From JACNKV01 sp964422145 (GTDB taxonomy: Bacteria > Fidelibacterota > Marinisomatia > Marinisomatales > JACNKV01), in contig CAYQZV010000020.1 in NCBI GenBank assembly GCA_964422145.1, positions 1 to 40,946 on the forward strand: a stretch of 40,946 bases of DNA, given 5' to 3'. Shown here in pieces: positions 16,413 through 24,419 of this stretch. Position 1 is the first letter of the stretch, and every line of letters begins with the position of its first letter. The notes beneath the pieces were generated by a model. It worked only from the letters and a program-made list of their open reading frames with translations. It ran no database searches and had not been told where the DNA came from. The translations under genes and the position numbers were made by a program.

Positions 16413-17045
16413 ATGAAATTAAACGTATTTAAAATGGATGGTTCTAAAGGAACCGCAATCACGGTGGATGAAACAGTCTTTGGTATTGAGCCGAATGAAG
16501 CTGTTGTGCATCAAGCTGTTGTCTCTGAGCTTTCCAATAGAAGACAAGGGACACGTGCTGCGAAAAGTCGCGGAATGGTACGGGGCGGTGGTAAAAAACC
16601 GTGGAAACAAAAAGGCAGAGGTGCAGCAAGAGCCGGAACAATCCGTTCTCCTCTCTGGGTAGGAGGTGGTGTAGTTTTTGGGCCGCATCCGCATAAACAT
16701 ATTCGTGCCATCCCGAAGAAGATGAAACAGTTAGCCCGGAAAAGCGTACTGTCCGATAAAGCGGCTTCAGGCGCAATCGTTGTGGTGAATGAGCTGAATA
16801 TTGAAGCTCCAAGGACTAAGGCCGTTCTTGAACTGCTTCAGGCTTTAAACTTAGCAGGAAAGAAAGTTACTATTTTACCGGCGGTTGTAAATGATGCGAT
16901 ATGTCTATCCGTCAGAAATTTGAAGAATGTATCTGTGATTAAAGCAGATCATGCAAGTGCTTACGATTTATTAGATAACGAAGTGATGTTATTTGATAAA
17001 CCCGGTTTAGCATTGATAAACAATCAATTAACATCGAAAAATTAG
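16413..17045 (+). CDS. rplD: 50S ribosomal protein L4
   Basis: A 210-residue L4 of the uL4 family. The long loop that lines the exit tunnel carries GTRAAKSRGMVRGGGKKPWK and then KGRGAARAGTIRSPLW. The C-terminal globular part has VVNELNIEAPRTK and SVRNLKNVSVIKA. In gamma-proteobacteria L4 also represses the S10 operon through the mRNA leader; there is no such leader here because rpsJ follows tuf by 11 bases. It begins two bases after rplC. Confidence 0.97.
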   Translation: MKLNVFKMDGSKGTAITVDETVFGIEPNEAVVHQAVVSELSNRRQGTRAAKSRGMVRGGGKKPWKQKGRGAARAGTIRSPLWVGGGVVFGPHPHKHIRAIPKKMKQLARKSVLSDKAASGAIVVVNELNIEAPRTKAVLELLQALNLAGKKVTILPAVVNDAICLSVRNLKNVSVIKADHASAYDLLDNEVMLFDKPGLALINNQLTSKN

Positions 17046-17047
17046 TC

Positions 17048-17365
17048 ATGGTTGATTACAGAAAAATTATCATCCGGCCCATCTTTACTGAAAAGATGAG
17101 TATACTTGAAGAAACGCAACGAAAGTATGCATTTCAAGTCAGCACGGATGCAAACAAAATAGAAATAAAAAAGGCTGTTCAAGAAAAATTTGATGTTAAG
17201 GTCGAAAAAGTTGCTACGATGAACCGTAAAGGAAAATCTAAAGTGATGACCGTTCGAAGCGGCGGAAGAACGATCCGAACTCAAGGAAAACGTGCCGATT
17301 GGAAACGAGCCGTTGTCACATTGCAAGAAGGATACTCAATCGATTTGTTGAAAGGTGAAGTTTAA
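17048..17365 (+). CDS. rplW: 50S ribosomal protein L23
   Basis: A 105-residue L23. The opening IIRPIFTEKMSILEETQRKYAF is the usual start (P-x-x-TEK), followed by FDVKVEKVATMNRKGK and the loop GRTIRTQGKRADWKRA. L23 sits at the tunnel exit and is the docking site for trigger factor and for the signal recognition particle, whose protein Ffh is encoded at 31007-32353. It lies between rplD and rplB as in all S10 clusters. Confidence 0.97.
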   Translation: MVDYRKIIIRPIFTEKMSILEETQRKYAFQVSTDANKIEIKKAVQEKFDVKVEKVATMNRKGKSKVMTVRSGGRTIRTQGKRADWKRAVVTLQEGYSIDLLKGEV

Positions 17366-17371
17366 TATCTC

Positions 17372-18196
17372 ATGGGGATACGTACATTAAAACCAATCAC
17401 TCCGGGTAGTCGTTTTGCCACACGGCCTGATTTTGCCGATATCACGACCGATAAACCGGAAAAAAAATTAACCACCGCATTGCGGAAATCCGGTGGTCGT
17501 AATAACAATGGCCGGATCACCGTTCGCCATCGTGGCGGCGGGCATCGCAGACGGTATCGTATTATCGACTTTAAACGGAATAAATTTGATATTCCGGGTA
17601 AAGTGGCAACGATTGAATACGATCCGAACCGTTCAGCCTATATCGCATTGATTCACTATGCAGATGGTGAGAAACGGTACATTTTAGCTCCATATGGGCT
17701 TAAAGTCGGTGACCCGATTATCTCAGGTGATGAAACACTTTTGAAAATCGGAAATGCCTTGCCGTTAAAAGTCATCCCAACCGGTTTGTTTGTGCACAAT
17801 ATTGAAATGGTTCCAGGCAAAGGCGGACAAATGGTCCGTAGTGCTGGTGCTGCTGCACAGCTGATGGCTCATGCTGAAGGGTTCACCACATTAAAACTAC
17901 CTTCTGGTGAAGTCAGAATGGTTTCGAGTGATTGCCGAGCTACATTAGGCCAGGTCGGAAATCGTACACATGAACAAGTTGTCTCAGGAAAAGCCGGAAG
18001 AACACGTTGGTTAGGCCGTCGTCCTAAGGTGAGAGGTGTTGTAATGAACCCGGTAGACCATCCGATGGGTGGAGGAGAAGGTAAAACATCTGGTGGACGT
18101 CATCCGACAACTCCATGGGGTAAGCCGACCAAAGGATATAAAACTCGGAACCGGAATAAGAAATCCAATGAAATGATTGTAAAGAGGAGAAAATAG
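17372..18196 (+). CDS. rplB: 50S ribosomal protein L2
   Basis: A 274-residue L2 of normal length. Conserved stretches include GRNNNGRITVRHRGGGHRR near the N terminus, TIEYDPNRSAYIALI, and the C-terminal VRGVVMNPVDHPMGGGEG that holds the histidine needed near the peptidyl transferase centre. L2 is a primary 23S-binding protein. Its last bases contain AGGAGA and a further AGG just before the rpsS ATG, so rpsS gets its ribosome-binding site from rplB coding sequence. Confidence 0.98.
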   Translation: MGIRTLKPITPGSRFATRPDFADITTDKPEKKLTTALRKSGGRNNNGRITVRHRGGGHRRRYRIIDFKRNKFDIPGKVATIEYDPNRSAYIALIHYADGEKRYILAPYGLKVGDPIISGDETLLKIGNALPLKVIPTGLFVHNIEMVPGKGGQMVRSAGAAAQLMAHAEGFTTLKLPSGEVRMVSSDCRATLGQVGNRTHEQVVSGKAGRTRWLGRRPKVRGVVMNPVDHPMGGGEGKTSGGRHPTTPWGKPTKGYKTRNRNKKSNEMIVKRRK

Positions 18197-18197
18197 G

Positions 18198-18470
18198 ATG
18201 GCACGGTCACTAAAAAAAGGACCTTATGTGGATCCTAAACTGTTAAAAAAATTAGGCGTAATGAATAACAGCGGGAAAAAACGTGTGGTGAAAACATGGT
18301 CACGCCGATCGATGATCACACCGGAATTTGTCGGGCATACACTAGCCGTGCATAACGGAAATAAGTTTATCCCTGTCTTTATTTATGAAAACATGGTAGG
18401 TCATAAACTCGGAGAGTTTGCTCCTACAAGAACTTTTAGAATGCACTCAGGTGACAGGAAGAAAAAATAA
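18198..18470 (+). CDS. rpsS: 30S ribosomal protein S19
   Basis: A 90-residue S19 starting MARSLKKGPYVD. Other hallmarks are TWSRRSMITPEFVGHTLAVH and VGHKLGEFAPTRTFRMHSGD. S19 forms a head complex with S13 (26862-27251). It begins one base after rplB, and its stop codon shares a base with the rplV ATG. Confidence 0.98.
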   Translation: MARSLKKGPYVDPKLLKKLGVMNNSGKKRVVKTWSRRSMITPEFVGHTLAVHNGNKFIPVFIYENMVGHKLGEFAPTRTFRMHSGDRKKK

Positions 18471-18817
18471 TGGAAGCTACTGCACACGCAAAACATATTC
18501 GGCAATCTCCAAGAAAGATACGAAAAACGTTGGAGTTGATCGACGGGATGAACGTTGGTTCTGCTCTTAATGTACTGCATTTTTCAAAAGAAAAAGCTGC
18601 AACCGTGATTGAAAAAACGCTTCACTCAGCTGTAGCTAACTTTATGAATAAGCTTGAAGAATCCAATGTCAATCCAGAGACATTGAGCATTAAAGAAACT
18701 TATGTCAATGGCGGACCGCCGTTAAAAAGATTCCGCGCCTCTGCGATGGGACGTGCATCAAGAATTCGTAAACCATCAAGTCATTTAACTATTGTCCTAA
18801 CGGACACGAACGCGTAG
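18470..18817 (+). CDS. rplV: 50S ribosomal protein L22
   Basis: A 115-residue L22. RQSPRKIRKTLELIDG is the typical N-terminal stretch. The beta-hairpin that reaches into the exit tunnel is in the C-terminal half (GGPPLKRFRASAMGRASRIR), followed by SSHLTIVLTD. This hairpin is where macrolide-resistance changes occur in other bacteria; nothing unusual is seen here. It overlaps rpsS by one base and leads into rpsC after nine bases. Confidence 0.97.
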   Translation: MEATAHAKHIRQSPRKIRKTLELIDGMNVGSALNVLHFSKEKAATVIEKTLHSAVANFMNKLEESNVNPETLSIKETYVNGGPPLKRFRASAMGRASRIRKPSSHLTIVLTDTNA

Positions 18818-18826
18818 GAGGATTGT

Positions 18827-19459
18827 TTGGGACAAAAAACACATCCAGTCGGATTTAGACTAACGGTTAATAAAGCTTGGCAGTCCAATTGGTTTGCTTC
18901 AAAAAAGCAATTTAAGCATGAGCTGGCCGAAGATGTACAAATCAGAAAATATTTGAAACACCGTTTACCTAATGCCGGTGTATCTAAAATTGAAATTCGC
19001 AGGACATCTAAAGTTGTTGCGGTTACGATTCACACAGCCAGACCGGGGATTGTTATCGGAAAAGGCGGTGAAGAAGTAAAACGTCTGAAAAAAGAAGTCA
19101 AACAGTTAACGAAAAAAGATGTTCAGATTAATATTTCTGAAGTAAAACGTCCGGAATTAGATGCGGCTCTTGTTGGTGCAAATATTGCTCATCAATTGGT
19201 GAAGAAGATTTCTTACAGACGCGTTGTAAATAAAACGATTCAATCCACGATGAGAATGGGAGCGCAAGGTATTCGTATAAACGTTGCCGGGCGATTAGGC
19301 GGAGCGGAGATCGCTCGAAGTGAAAAATTTATGGATGGGAGTGTCCCGCTGCATACGTTAAGATCAGATATTGATTATGCGCTTACTGAAGCAAGAACGA
19401 CGTATGGAATTATCGGGATCAAAGTCTGGATTTGTAACGGTGAAGTGCGTGGTAAATAG
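18827..19459 (+). CDS. rpsC: 30S ribosomal protein S3
   Basis: A 210-residue S3 starting at TTG, with TAGGAGG shortly upstream and the canonical MGQKTHPVGFRL opening. The KH domain is marked by RPGIVIGKGGEEVKRLKKEV, and the C-terminal domain by TMRMGAQGIRINVAGRLGGA and DIDYALTEARTTYGIIGIKV. S3 lines the mRNA entry channel and has helicase activity with S4 and S5. Length is at the short end for the family because there is no C-terminal tail. Confidence 0.98.
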   Translation: MGQKTHPVGFRLTVNKAWQSNWFASKKQFKHELAEDVQIRKYLKHRLPNAGVSKIEIRRTSKVVAVTIHTARPGIVIGKGGEEVKRLKKEVKQLTKKDVQINISEVKRPELDAALVGANIAHQLVKKISYRRVVNKTIQSTMRMGAQGIRINVAGRLGGAEIARSEKFMDGSVPLHTLRSDIDYALTEARTTYGIIGIKVWICNGEVRGK

Positions 19460-19461
19460 AT

Positions 19462-19875
19462 ATGTTAGAACCTAAAAAAATTAAATATCGGAGACATCAT
19501 CGAGGTCATAGACGCGGCATGGCCCATCGCGGGAATTATGTTGCGTTCGGAAGTTATGGATTAAAAGCCATGGAACCGGGCTGGGTCACAGCACGACAGA
19601 TTGAGGCATCTCGTATTACTATCTCCAGGGTTGTTCGTAAGGTTGGAAAAATGTGGATTCGTATTTTTCCGGATAAACCGATCACAGCCAAACCTGCAGA
19701 AACAAGAATGGGAAAAGGTAAAGGAGCTCCGGAATATTGGGCAGCAAACGTTAAGCCGGGTAGAATTTTATTTGAAATCGAAGGTGTTTCGTTTGAAAAT
19801 GCAGAATTGGCATTCCGTAATGCAGGTCATAAACTACCCATTAAAACAAAAATTGTTGGGCGGAGGGAGTTTTAA
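19462..19875 (+). CDS. rplP: 50S ribosomal protein L16
   Basis: A 137-residue L16. It opens MLEPKKIKYRRHHRGHRRGM and contains ITARQIEASR-like sequence (VTARQIEASRITI), PDKPITAKPAETRMGKGKGA, where the conserved arginine region can be hydroxylated by RoxA in some species, and PGRILFEIEGV. L16 organises the A-site region of 23S rRNA. It starts two bases after rpsC. Confidence 0.98.
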   Translation: MLEPKKIKYRRHHRGHRRGMAHRGNYVAFGSYGLKAMEPGWVTARQIEASRITISRVVRKVGKMWIRIFPDKPITAKPAETRMGKGKGAPEYWAANVKPGRILFEIEGVSFENAELAFRNAGHKLPIKTKIVGRREF

Positions 19876-19878
19876 CCA

Positions 19879-20097
19879 ATGAAGCGTAGTCAATTAAATG
19901 AATTGAATCGGGTTGAACTCGAAACTAGACTCCAAGATAATTTGGATGCGATGCAAAACCTCCGGTTTCAAAAAGCATTACAGCAAATTGAAGACCCAAA
20001 ACAAATTAGCTTATTACGTCGCGAAATTGCTCAGATCAAAACAGTTTTGCGTGAGTTGGATCTAGGGATCCGCGCTCAAAAAGATGGAGATAAATAA
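19879..20097 (+). CDS. rpmC: 50S ribosomal protein L29
   Basis: A 72-residue, mostly helical protein with the L29 pattern: an N-terminal LNELNRVELETRLQDNLD, then NLRFQKALQQIEDPKQIS and LLRREIAQIKTVLRE. L29 sits next to L23 at the tunnel exit. GGAGGGAG within the end of rplP serves as its ribosome-binding site, about ten bases before the ATG. Confidence 0.95.
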   Translation: MKRSQLNELNRVELETRLQDNLDAMQNLRFQKALQQIEDPKQISLLRREIAQIKTVLRELDLGIRAQKDGDK

Positions 20098-20099
20098 TT

Positions 20100-20366
20100 A
20101 TGTCTGATGTTCGTAAAAGACAAACGCTATACGGTGAAGTCGTCAGCACTAAAATGGATAAAACTGTTACGGTGAAAGTCACACGTAAAATTGAACACCC
20201 CGTATACAAGAAATATGTTAAGCGTTATAAAAAATATTTAGCCCATGTCGGATCAGTTGAACCGAAAATGGGTGACTTGGTTATAATATCTGCCATACGT
20301 CCGTTAAGTAAAAACAAACGTTGGCAAGTTAGTGAAATCGTCCGCGAATCAGTAAAAATTGGATAA
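20100..20366 (+). CDS. rpsQ: 30S ribosomal protein S17
   Basis: An 88-residue S17. The OB-fold pattern includes GEVVSTKMDKTVTVKVTRK, HPVYKKYVKRYKKYLAH and ISAIRPLSKNKRWQVSEIV. S17 binds the 5' domain of 16S rRNA early in assembly. It lies two bases after rpmC, without Shine-Dalgarno, and five bases before rplN. Confidence 0.97.
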   Translation: MSDVRKRQTLYGEVVSTKMDKTVTVKVTRKIEHPVYKKYVKRYKKYLAHVGSVEPKMGDLVIISAIRPLSKNKRWQVSEIVRESVKIG

Positions 20367-20371
20367 AAGTC

Positions 20372-20740
20372 GTGATTCAACAAGAAACAAGATTAAAAGT
20401 AGCAGATAATACAGGCGCAAAAGAAGTCCTGTGTTTTAAAGTATTGGGCGGGAGTCGTCGTCGTTATGCATCTTTGGGAGATGTCGTCGTTGTTACGGTG
20501 AAAAAAGCGATGCCGAACGGAATGGTAAAAAAAGGAAAAGTTACCAGAGCGGTGATTGTCCGAACCAATAAAGAAGTACGTCGTCAAGACGGAACATACA
20601 TTCGATTTGATGATAATGCCGCAGTGCTGCTGACTGAAACCGGTGAGCCGCGCGGAACTCGTATTTTTGGCCCGGTAGCTCGTGAGCTACGCGAAGGCGG
20701 ATATATGAAAATTGTATCCATGGCACCGGAGGTATTGTAA
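20372..20740 (+). CDS. rplN: 50S ribosomal protein L14
   Basis: A 122-residue L14 starting at GTG and opening MIQQETRLKVADNTGAKEVL, the strongly conserved family start. GTYIRFDDNAAVLL and RGTRIFGPVARELRE follow. L14 forms an intersubunit bridge and is the binding site of the silencing factor RsfS in other bacteria. There is no clear Shine-Dalgarno before this GTG, which makes coupling to rpsQ likely. Confidence 0.98.
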   Translation: MIQQETRLKVADNTGAKEVLCFKVLGGSRRRYASLGDVVVVTVKKAMPNGMVKKGKVTRAVIVRTNKEVRRQDGTYIRFDDNAAVLLTETGEPRGTRIFGPVARELREGGYMKIVSMAPEVL

Positions 20741-20741
20741 T

Positions 20742-21050
20742 ATGCGGATTAAAAAAGGAATGACTGTTCAAGTGAACAGCGGAAATCATAAGGGCGAAAA
20801 AGGCAAAGTTCTTCGGGTGTTTCCAAAAACAAATCGGGTGATCATTGAAGGCGTGAATTTTATTAAACGGTCTGTTCGTCCGACACAGGATAATCCATCC
20901 GGCGGATTTGCAGAGAAAGAAGCTACCATTCATATTTCTAACGTTACTGTTGTTCAGGGCGGGGAACCCACTCGGATTGGTTACAAAAAACTAGAAGACG
21001 GTTCTAAAGTTCGTATTTCAAAAAAAACCGGCGAAGAGATTAATATCTAA
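20742..21050 (+). CDS. rplX: 50S ribosomal protein L24
   Basis: A 102-residue L24 beginning MRIKKGMTVQVNSGNHKGEK, a KOW motif protein that starts 50S assembly. The open frame extends 30 bases upstream, but the ATG at 20742 is preferred: CCGGAGG lies just before it, it gives the normal length, and the extra residues would lie inside rplN. VIIEGVNFIKRSVRPTQDNP and the Gly-rich turn that follows are typical. Confidence 0.96.
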   Translation: MRIKKGMTVQVNSGNHKGEKGKVLRVFPKTNRVIIEGVNFIKRSVRPTQDNPSGGFAEKEATIHISNVTVVQGGEPTRIGYKKLEDGSKVRISKKTGEEINI

Positions 21051-21052
21051 TT

Positions 21053-21751
21053 ATGGCTGAAAAAACTAAAAAAGAAACGAAAAGCACGGCGAAATCAGCA
21101 CCCAAAAAATCAGCTGATAAAGCACCTGCGGCCGCTGGAAAAAAATCCAGCCCTAAAAAAGCAGCTGCAAAAAAAGTTTACATTCCTTTCTTAAAGGAAT
21201 ATTATCAATCGACTGTCTTGAATAATCTGAAAGATCGTTTTAAATACAGCAGTTCTATGGAAGTCCCTAAACTTTCAAAGATCACGCTGAATATGGGAGT
21301 CGGAGATGCTAAAAATAATCAGAAGGCGTTAGAAAGTGCTCAAAATGAATTGACGCTGATAGCAGGACAAAAAGCTGTCGTTACATATGCAAAGAAAGAC
21401 GTCTCTAACTTTAAGATCCGCCGTGGATTTCCGGTGGGTGTTCGTGTCACGCTGAGAGGAAATAAAATGTATGAATTCTTTCATCGTTTAAACTCAATCG
21501 CATTACCACGGACCCGGGACTTCAACGGATTGTCATTTAAATCATTTGACAGGCGCGGAAATTATAATTTCGGAGTGAAAGAACAGATTGTGTTCACCGA
21601 GATTGATTATGATAAAATTGATGCCATTCGTGGATTAGATATTGCAATCACTACGACGGCAAAAACTGATGATGAAGCTTATTGGTTACTCAAAGAATTT
21701 GGGTTCCCGTTAAGAGTAAAGTCCACTAAAACTGCAGCGGAGGTTAATTAA
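21053..21751 (+). CDS. rplE: 50S ribosomal protein L5 with N-terminal basic extension
   Basis: A 232-residue protein whose last 185 or so residues are ordinary L5: VPKLSKITLNMGVGDAKNNQ, KIRRGFPVGVRVTLRG, LPRTRDFNGL and REQIIF-like EQIVFTEIDYDKID. L5 binds 5S rRNA and contacts the P-site tRNA. E. coli L5 has 179 residues. Here about 43 residues rich in Lys, Ala, Ser and Pro precede the core. There is no other good start: the first internal Met (residue about 69) lies inside the conserved fold, so the extension is translated if the gene is. Confidence 0.96.
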   Translation: MAEKTKKETKSTAKSAPKKSADKAPAAAGKKSSPKKAAAKKVYIPFLKEYYQSTVLNNLKDRFKYSSSMEVPKLSKITLNMGVGDAKNNQKALESAQNELTLIAGQKAVVTYAKKDVSNFKIRRGFPVGVRVTLRGNKMYEFFHRLNSIALPRTRDFNGLSFKSFDRRGNYNFGVKEQIVFTEIDYDKIDAIRGLDIAITTTAKTDDEAYWLLKEFGFPLRVKSTKTAAEVN

Positions 21752-21936
21752 TGGCGAAACGATCCCTGATTGTTAAGGCGAACAGAAAGCCGAAGTTTTC
21801 AACAAGAACATACAGTCGTTGTACGAATTGCGGCAGACCTCATGCATATATGCGTCGATTTGGATTATGTAGAATATGTTTCCGGGAAATGGCTCTCAAA
21901 GGAGAAATCCCCGGTGTCACGAAAGCAAGTTGGTAA
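21751..21936 (+). CDS. rpsN: 30S ribosomal protein S14, zinc-binding (type Z)
   Basis: A 61-residue short S14. The zinc ribbon C24-x2-C27 and C40-x2-C43 is intact within RCTNCGRPHAYMRRFGLCRI, and the end KGEIPGVTKASW is typical. This is the zinc-dependent form; a long zinc-free paralogue, if any, lies elsewhere. It shares a base with the rplE stop, and GCGGAGG in the end of rplE acts as its ribosome-binding site. Confidence 0.98.
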   Translation: MAKRSLIVKANRKPKFSTRTYSRCTNCGRPHAYMRRFGLCRICFREMALKGEIPGVTKASW

Positions 21937-21951
21937 GGAGAATTATAGATT

Positions 21952-22350
21952 ATGTCGATGAGTGACCCTATAGCAGATTTATTGACCAGAACCCGAAACG
22001 GTCTCGCTGTTGGAAAACGTTGGGTTGATGTCCCTGCATCCAACATTAAGAAGCGAATTGTTTACGTCTTAAAAGAAGAACATTACATTAAAGATTTCAT
22101 CTTTATCGCCGACGGTAATAAAGAAACCATTCGTGTGTTCTTGAAATATGATTATAAAGACAATCCCGTCATCTCAAAAATTGAACGAGTCAGTAAACCC
22201 GGTTGCCGTGTTTATGTTGAATCACAAAATATACCCAGAGTGCTGGATGGATTAGGCATTTCTATCTTATCCACCCCAAAGGGTGTTATGTCTAATAAAG
22301 CCGCAAGAAAATTAAATGTCGGCGGTGAATTAATTTGCAACGTTTGGTAA
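21952..22350 (+). CDS. rpsH: 30S ribosomal protein S8
   Basis: A 132-residue S8. The N-terminal DPIADLLTRTRNG and the C-terminal GLGISILSTPKGVMSNKAAR are family hallmarks. AAGGAG at 21935-21940 lies 11 bases before the chosen ATG. A second in-frame ATG two codons later is possible but would be farther from that site. S8 is a central-domain assembly protein and the spc operon repressor in E. coli. Confidence 0.98.
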   Translation: MSMSDPIADLLTRTRNGLAVGKRWVDVPASNIKKRIVYVLKEEHYIKDFIFIADGNKETIRVFLKYDYKDNPVISKIERVSKPGCRVYVESQNIPRVLDGLGISILSTPKGVMSNKAARKLNVGGELICNVW

Positions 22351-22357
22351 AATAGAT

Positions 22358-22894
22358 ATGTCAAGAATTGGAAAAAAACCAGTAGAAATACCCGAAGGCG
22401 TTACCGTTTCATTTAAGGATAAAGTTGCAACGGTAAAAGGTCCTAAAGGAGAATTATATCTGCCTTTAATCTCTGGGATCGATGTGAAAGAGACTGAAGG
22501 AGCGTTATCCGTTGAGAGATTAACTGACGAGAGACGGTCTCGCGCAAATCATGGTACAATGAGACAGTTGCTGCATAATGCAATTCTCGGAGTGTCACAA
22601 GGGTTTACAAAAGAATTATCTTTGGTGGGTGTAGGATATCAAGCCAATATGGATGGAAGCAGACTCAAGTTAGCTCTTGGTTACTCCCATGATATTCTTT
22701 TTGAACCGCCCAAAGGGATTACAGTCACTGCTAATAGAACAGAGATCACTGTAACAGGGATTGATAAACAGCTCGTCGGTGAAGTTGCAGCAAAAATACG
22801 ATCTTTCCGTCTTCCTGAACCATATAAGGGTAAAGGTGTTCGGTATAAAGGTGAATATGTTCGTCAGAAACAAGGTAAAACGGTTGGTAAATAA
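22358..22894 (+). CDS. rplF: 50S ribosomal protein L6
   Basis: A 178-residue L6 with its two related alpha/beta domains. It opens MSRIGKKPVEIPEGVTV and contains KGPKGELYLPL and, near the C terminus, RLPEPYKGKGVRYKGEYVRQ. L6 lies by the sarcin-ricin loop. The seven-base gap to rpsH has no Shine-Dalgarno. Confidence 0.98.
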   Translation: MSRIGKKPVEIPEGVTVSFKDKVATVKGPKGELYLPLISGIDVKETEGALSVERLTDERRSRANHGTMRQLLHNAILGVSQGFTKELSLVGVGYQANMDGSRLKLALGYSHDILFEPPKGITVTANRTEITVTGIDKQLVGEVAAKIRSFRLPEPYKGKGVRYKGEYVRQKQGKTVGK

Positions 22895-22899
22895 GCCTT

Positions 22900-23265
22900 A
22901 TGAGTAAAATTAAAAAAGATTACAGTCGCTTCTTGCGGCGCCGAAATCGGAGTAAAAAAACTGCTTTCAGTCATCCTGATTTTCCACGATTATGTGTTTT
23001 CCGTAGCAACAAGCATATTGAAGCTCAAATCATTGATGATCATAAAAGTCTGACATTGGTTGCAGCTTCTTCTTTAGAGAAAGACTTTGCCGGGAAAAGT
23101 GATCAAACAAAAACCGATGTGAGTAAATTAGTCGGAACGCTGTTAGCAGAACGTGCTTTGAAACAAAAAATTAATCAAGTTGTGTTTGACCGGAATGGTT
23201 TTCCGTACAGTGGAAGAATCAAATCATTGGCCGAAGCAGCACGTGAAATAGGTTTAAAATTTTAA
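22900..23265 (+). CDS. rplR: 50S ribosomal protein L18
   Basis: A 121-residue L18. The N-terminal basic tail (RFLRRRNRSKKTAF) is followed by RLCVFRSNKHIEAQIIDD, with FDRNGFPYSGRIKSLAEAAR at the C terminus. L18 binds 5S rRNA together with L5. It starts five bases after rplF and precedes rpsE as in all spc clusters. Confidence 0.97.
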   Translation: MSKIKKDYSRFLRRRNRSKKTAFSHPDFPRLCVFRSNKHIEAQIIDDHKSLTLVAASSLEKDFAGKSDQTKTDVSKLVGTLLAERALKQKINQVVFDRNGFPYSGRIKSLAEAAREIGLKF

Positions 23266-23281
23266 CAGAGGGAGTGTAGAG

Positions 23282-23785
23282 TTGGCGCATATTAATCCAG
23301 CAGAACTAGACCTAAAAGAAGAGATCGTTGTTCGAATAAATCGGGTCTCAAAAGTAACTTCAAGAGGAAAGCGTCTTCGTTTTTCTGCATTAGTGATCGT
23401 CGGTGACGGTAAAGGTCATGTCGGCATGGGCATTGGCAAGGCAAACGAAGTCATCGCTGCCATTGCTAAAGCGAAAGAAAACGGAAAACAAAACATTTAC
23501 CGCACTTCAGTCATCAATGGAACGATTCCTCATAAAATTATTGGCAGATACGGTGCAAGCAGTGTGATGTTAAAACCGGCTGCCCCTGGTACCGGAATTA
23601 TTGCCGGTGCTGCGGTTCGTGCTGTTATGGAAATGGCCGGAATTTCAAATATTTTGACAAAGATTATCGGTTCAAATAATCCGATTAATGTTGTCCGTGC
23701 AACAATGGATGCATTAACAAACTTGCAGGATGCTGTTGCGATTGCCAACAAAAAAGGTGTAACCATCAAACAAATTTTTAATTAA
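23282..23785 (+). CDS. rpsE: 30S ribosomal protein S5
   Basis: A 167-residue S5 starting at TTG, with AGAGGGAG upstream. Conserved stretches are VVRINRVSKVTSRGKRLRFS, the glycine-rich GDGKGHVGMGIGKANEV and KPAAPGTGIIAGAAVRAVME. S5 controls decoding accuracy with S4. The N-terminal loop around the SKVTSRGKR segment, where spectinomycin-resistance changes occur in other bacteria, looks normal. Confidence 0.98.
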   Translation: MAHINPAELDLKEEIVVRINRVSKVTSRGKRLRFSALVIVGDGKGHVGMGIGKANEVIAAIAKAKENGKQNIYRTSVINGTIPHKIIGRYGASSVMLKPAAPGTGIIAGAAVRAVMEMAGISNILTKIIGSNNPINVVRATMDALTNLQDAVAIANKKGVTIKQIFN

Positions 23786-23787
23786 TC

Positions 23788-23982
23788 ATGAGTAAAAAAC
23801 AAAAAGTATTACGAATTACCCAGATCCGCAGCGGTATCGGGTATAAACCCAAAGCCATCGCAACGTTGAAAGCATTGGGCTTAAATAAGATGCATAAAAC
23901 TGTTGAGAAAGTTGATAATCCTGCGATGCGCGGTATGATTAAAAAAATTGAATACTTGCTGAAGGTGGAGGAAGTAGCATGA
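23788..23982 (+). CDS. rpmD: 50S ribosomal protein L30
   Basis: A 64-residue L30 with the compact pattern KVLRITQIRSGIGYKPKAIA then LKALGLNKMHKTVEKVDNP. L30 is missing in some bacterial lineages, so its presence is a useful marker. Its stop overlaps the rplO start (ATGA, four bases shared), and GGAGGAAG near its end is the ribosome-binding site for rplO. Confidence 0.96.
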   Translation: MSKKQKVLRITQIRSGIGYKPKAIATLKALGLNKMHKTVEKVDNPAMRGMIKKIEYLLKVEEVA

Positions 23983-24419
23983 AGCTTGGCGAATTACAAC
24001 CGCAAAAAGGCTCAAGAAAAAATTCAAAAAGAAAAGGCCGGGGTCAAGGATCAGGCTTAGGTCATACAGCCGGTCGGGGTCATAAAGGTGCTGGTCAGCG
24101 AAGCGGAAATAAACACAGGCCATGGTTTGAAGGTGGACAGATGCCCCTGATGCGCCGTGTACCGAAACGCGGATTTTCAAATCACCTGTTCAGAAAAGAT
24201 TTCCAGATTGTGAATTTGACTGATATCGAGAATCTTGGTGTTGATACGGTAACGTCCGATGTATTGAAAGAAAATGGTCTGATCCGGTCTGCTTATAAAC
24301 CGGTGAAAGTTTTGGGTAACGGTGATGTTACAAAAGCAATCAGCATTTCTGCATCCGCATTCAGTTCGTCTGCAAAAGAAAAAATTGAAAAGGCAGGAGG
24401 CTCTGCCACAGTTCTGTGA
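23979..24419 (+). CDS. rplO: 50S ribosomal protein L15
   Basis: A 146-residue L15. The Gly/Lys/Arg-rich N-terminal arm (RKNSKRKGRGQGSGLGHTAG, then GRGHKGAGQRSG) is typical and threads into 23S rRNA. FEGGQMPLMRRVPKRGF and the C-terminal ISASAFSSSAKEKIEKAGG are also conserved. It overlaps both neighbours by four bases: ATGA with rpmD and GTGA with secY. Confidence 0.98.
   Translation: MKLGELQPQKGSRKNSKRKGRGQGSGLGHTAGRGHKGAGQRSGNKHRPWFEGGQMPLMRRVPKRGFSNHLFRKDFQIVNLTDIENLGVDTVTSDVLKENGLIRSAYKPVKVLGNGDVTKAISISASAFSSSAKEKIEKAGGSATVL

Noticed and set aside
20712..20741. Longer L24 with ten extra N-terminal residues
   Set aside because: The extra residues overlap rplN; the ATG at 20742 has GGAGG upstream and gives the family-standard start.
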